Assembly: GCA_020426125.1 (NCBI GenBank)
Contig: JAGQQQ010000294.1
Span: 1-5,842 of the forward strand
Reading direction: 5' to 3'
Origin: Planctomycetaceae bacterium
GTDB taxonomy: Bacteria > Planctomycetota > Planctomycetia > Planctomycetales > Planctomycetaceae
DNA length: 5,842 nucleotides
Part shown: positions 4,917 to 5,842 of the stretch, one piece after another
How positions within the stretch are numbered: position 1 is the first letter of the stretch
Layout: each line of letters opens with the position of its first letter
The notes under the pieces: model-generated
What the model was told of the DNA's origin: nothing
Databases searched by the model: none
Seen by the model: the letters and a program-made list of their open reading frames with translations, nothing else
Program-made: the position numbers and the translations under genes

Positions 4917-5842
4917 ATGTCATCATCCACTGATCAGCCATTCTCGAACGGTGGCTTGGGGCCGTTTGGAATGGGGTTGATCGGCGGTGTGTTTCTGATA
5001 TCCGGAGTTGCCGGACTCATCTACGAGCTGATCTGGTTCCGTATGCTGGCCAACACGTTCGGCACGACGGGACCAGCCGTTGCCATTACGACGGCTGGAT
5101 TCATGGCGGGCCTCGGGATTGGAAGTCAACTGATGGGACGCGCGATCGATCGGTCGCGTTCCCCCGCATTGATTTACGCTCTGCTGGAAGGCTCGATCGC
5201 CCTGATTGCCGCGATCATGGGGGACGGGATCCGGTGGGTTGAATCAGCCTGGGGGACTTGGGCAGGACAGGATTTCTCTGGAGGCCATGACCCAGTCTTA
5301 TTGATCGGGATCTTCTTCCTTCTCGTCGTTCCGACCGCACTGATGGGGGCGACGCTTCCCGTGCTTGCAAAAGCAGTTGTTCGAAAGACCGGACATCTCG
5401 GACGACGATTCACTTGGCTTTATGGAATGAACACGCTCGGAGCCGCCTGTGGGGCATGGGCGACGGGCTTTTACCTGATCCCTGAATGGGGAATCCCAAA
5501 GACGACCGAAATCGCCATCGGCCTCAATCTCTTTGCCGGCTTCGTGGTACTGGTCTGGGCACTGACAAGTCGTGTACGCCTTGGCGACACATCGAGAGAT
5601 GCTGCCGCTCCCAAGACGACCGATTGCACGGGGCAACGATCTCCGATCCCGAGGACAATCTTGTTCGCGGTGTTTCTAACGGGTTTTGTCGGACTCGCTT
5701 GCCAGTACCATTGGACTCGATGTCTGATCTTTTCCTTCGACCGCCTGAAGAACACTACGTACAGCTTTTCCGCTGTTTTGAGTGTCATGTTGATCGCATT
5801 GGTCTTGGGAACTTCACTGGTTTACTGGTTTGTCGATCGATT
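4917..5842 (+). CDS. fused MFS/spermidine-synthase-like membrane protein, N-terminal part
   Basis: The frame is open from the ATG to the window edge: 308 codons, no stop. About eight hydrophobic segments can be seen, at roughly residues 18-38, 54-75, 84-104, 126-150, 164-188, 197-218, 247-267 and 283-304. The first two carry the typical pattern SGVAGLIYELIWFRMLANTFG (residues 29-49), followed by FMAGLGIGSQLMGRAIDR. Residues 140-149 hold the conserved MGATLP stretch. This pattern is characteristic of the membrane domain of planctomycete and other bacterial proteins annotated as fused MFS/spermidine synthase, in which a SpeE-like aminopropyltransferase domain follows. That C-terminal domain lies outside the window, so enzyme activity cannot be judged. 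Residues about 220-246 form a polar loop, probably the mid-protein cytoplasmic linker. A Shine-Dalgarno supports the start. It is divergent from the DUF1559 gene. The alternative is a stand-alone transporter-like protein. Confidence 0.82.
   Translation, partial: MSSSTDQPFSNGGLGPFGMGLIGGVFLISGVAGLIYELIWFRMLANTFGTTGPAVAITTAGFMAGLGIGSQLMGRAIDRSRSPALIYALLEGSIALIAAIMGDGIRWVESAWGTWAGQDFSGGHDPVLLIGIFFLLVVPTALMGATLPVLAKAVVRKTGHLGRRFTWLYGMNTLGAACGAWATGFYLIPEWGIPKTTEIAIGLNLFAGFVVLVWALTSRVRLGDTSRDAAAPKTTDCTGQRSPIPRTILFAVFLTGFVGLACQYHWTRCLIFSFDRLKNTTYSFSAVLSVMLIALVLGTSLVYWFVDR

Noticed and set aside
1..5842. Novel defence system, CRISPR array, mobile element or RNA gene
   Set aside because: I searched by eye on both strands and found no regularly spaced repeats, transposase or integrase motifs, terminal inverted repeats, tRNA-like cloverleaf or nuclease motifs.

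Overview
The window looks like chromosomal DNA from a planctomycete. Three things point there: the last 48 residues of a DUF1501-type protein, a complete prepilin-like DUF1559 (H-X9-DG) protein of the kind that is massively expanded in Planctomycetes, and a large TPR + FG-GAP + ASPIC/UnbV (CRTAC1-like) protein. Moderate GC and mostly intact long genes fit Planctomycetales. A genus cannot be fixed from this sequence.

Layout, left to right. (1) Positions 1-149, plus strand: the 3' end of a DUF1501 gene. (2) 150-271: a short convergent intergenic spacer with two inverted repeats but no clear U-tract terminator. (3) 272-3187, minus strand: a 971-residue membrane-anchored TPR/seven-blade FG-GAP propeller/UnbV protein. 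(4) 3188-3263: a 76-nt spacer almost filled by a strong intrinsic terminator on the minus strand. (5) 3264-4364, minus strand: a 366-residue DUF1559 prepilin-like protein with a strong Shine-Dalgarno. (6) 4365-4916: a divergent regulatory region. It holds a near-consensus minus-strand promoter (TTGACC-17-TATAAC) threaded through two abutting 10-bp palindromes, an AT-rich leader of about 200 nt with a 9-bp hairpin, and a weaker plus-strand promoter candidate overlapping another inverted repeat. (7) 4917 to the window end, plus strand: the N-terminal 308 residues of a polytopic protein resembling the membrane half of fused MFS/spermidine-synthase proteins. It has no stop codon in the window.

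How the parts may work together: the minus-strand genes read as a two-gene unit, with the DUF1559 gene first and the TPR/FG-GAP gene second. The terminator between them would make the second gene depend on read-through. Both products are predicted to be exported or membrane-anchored, so a shared cell-envelope role is plausible, but nothing in the sequence proves it. The right-hand gene is divergently transcribed and may or may not be co-regulated. I see no RNA gene, CRISPR array, insertion sequence, phage or defence system. The most interesting signals are regulatory, not a new enzyme system.
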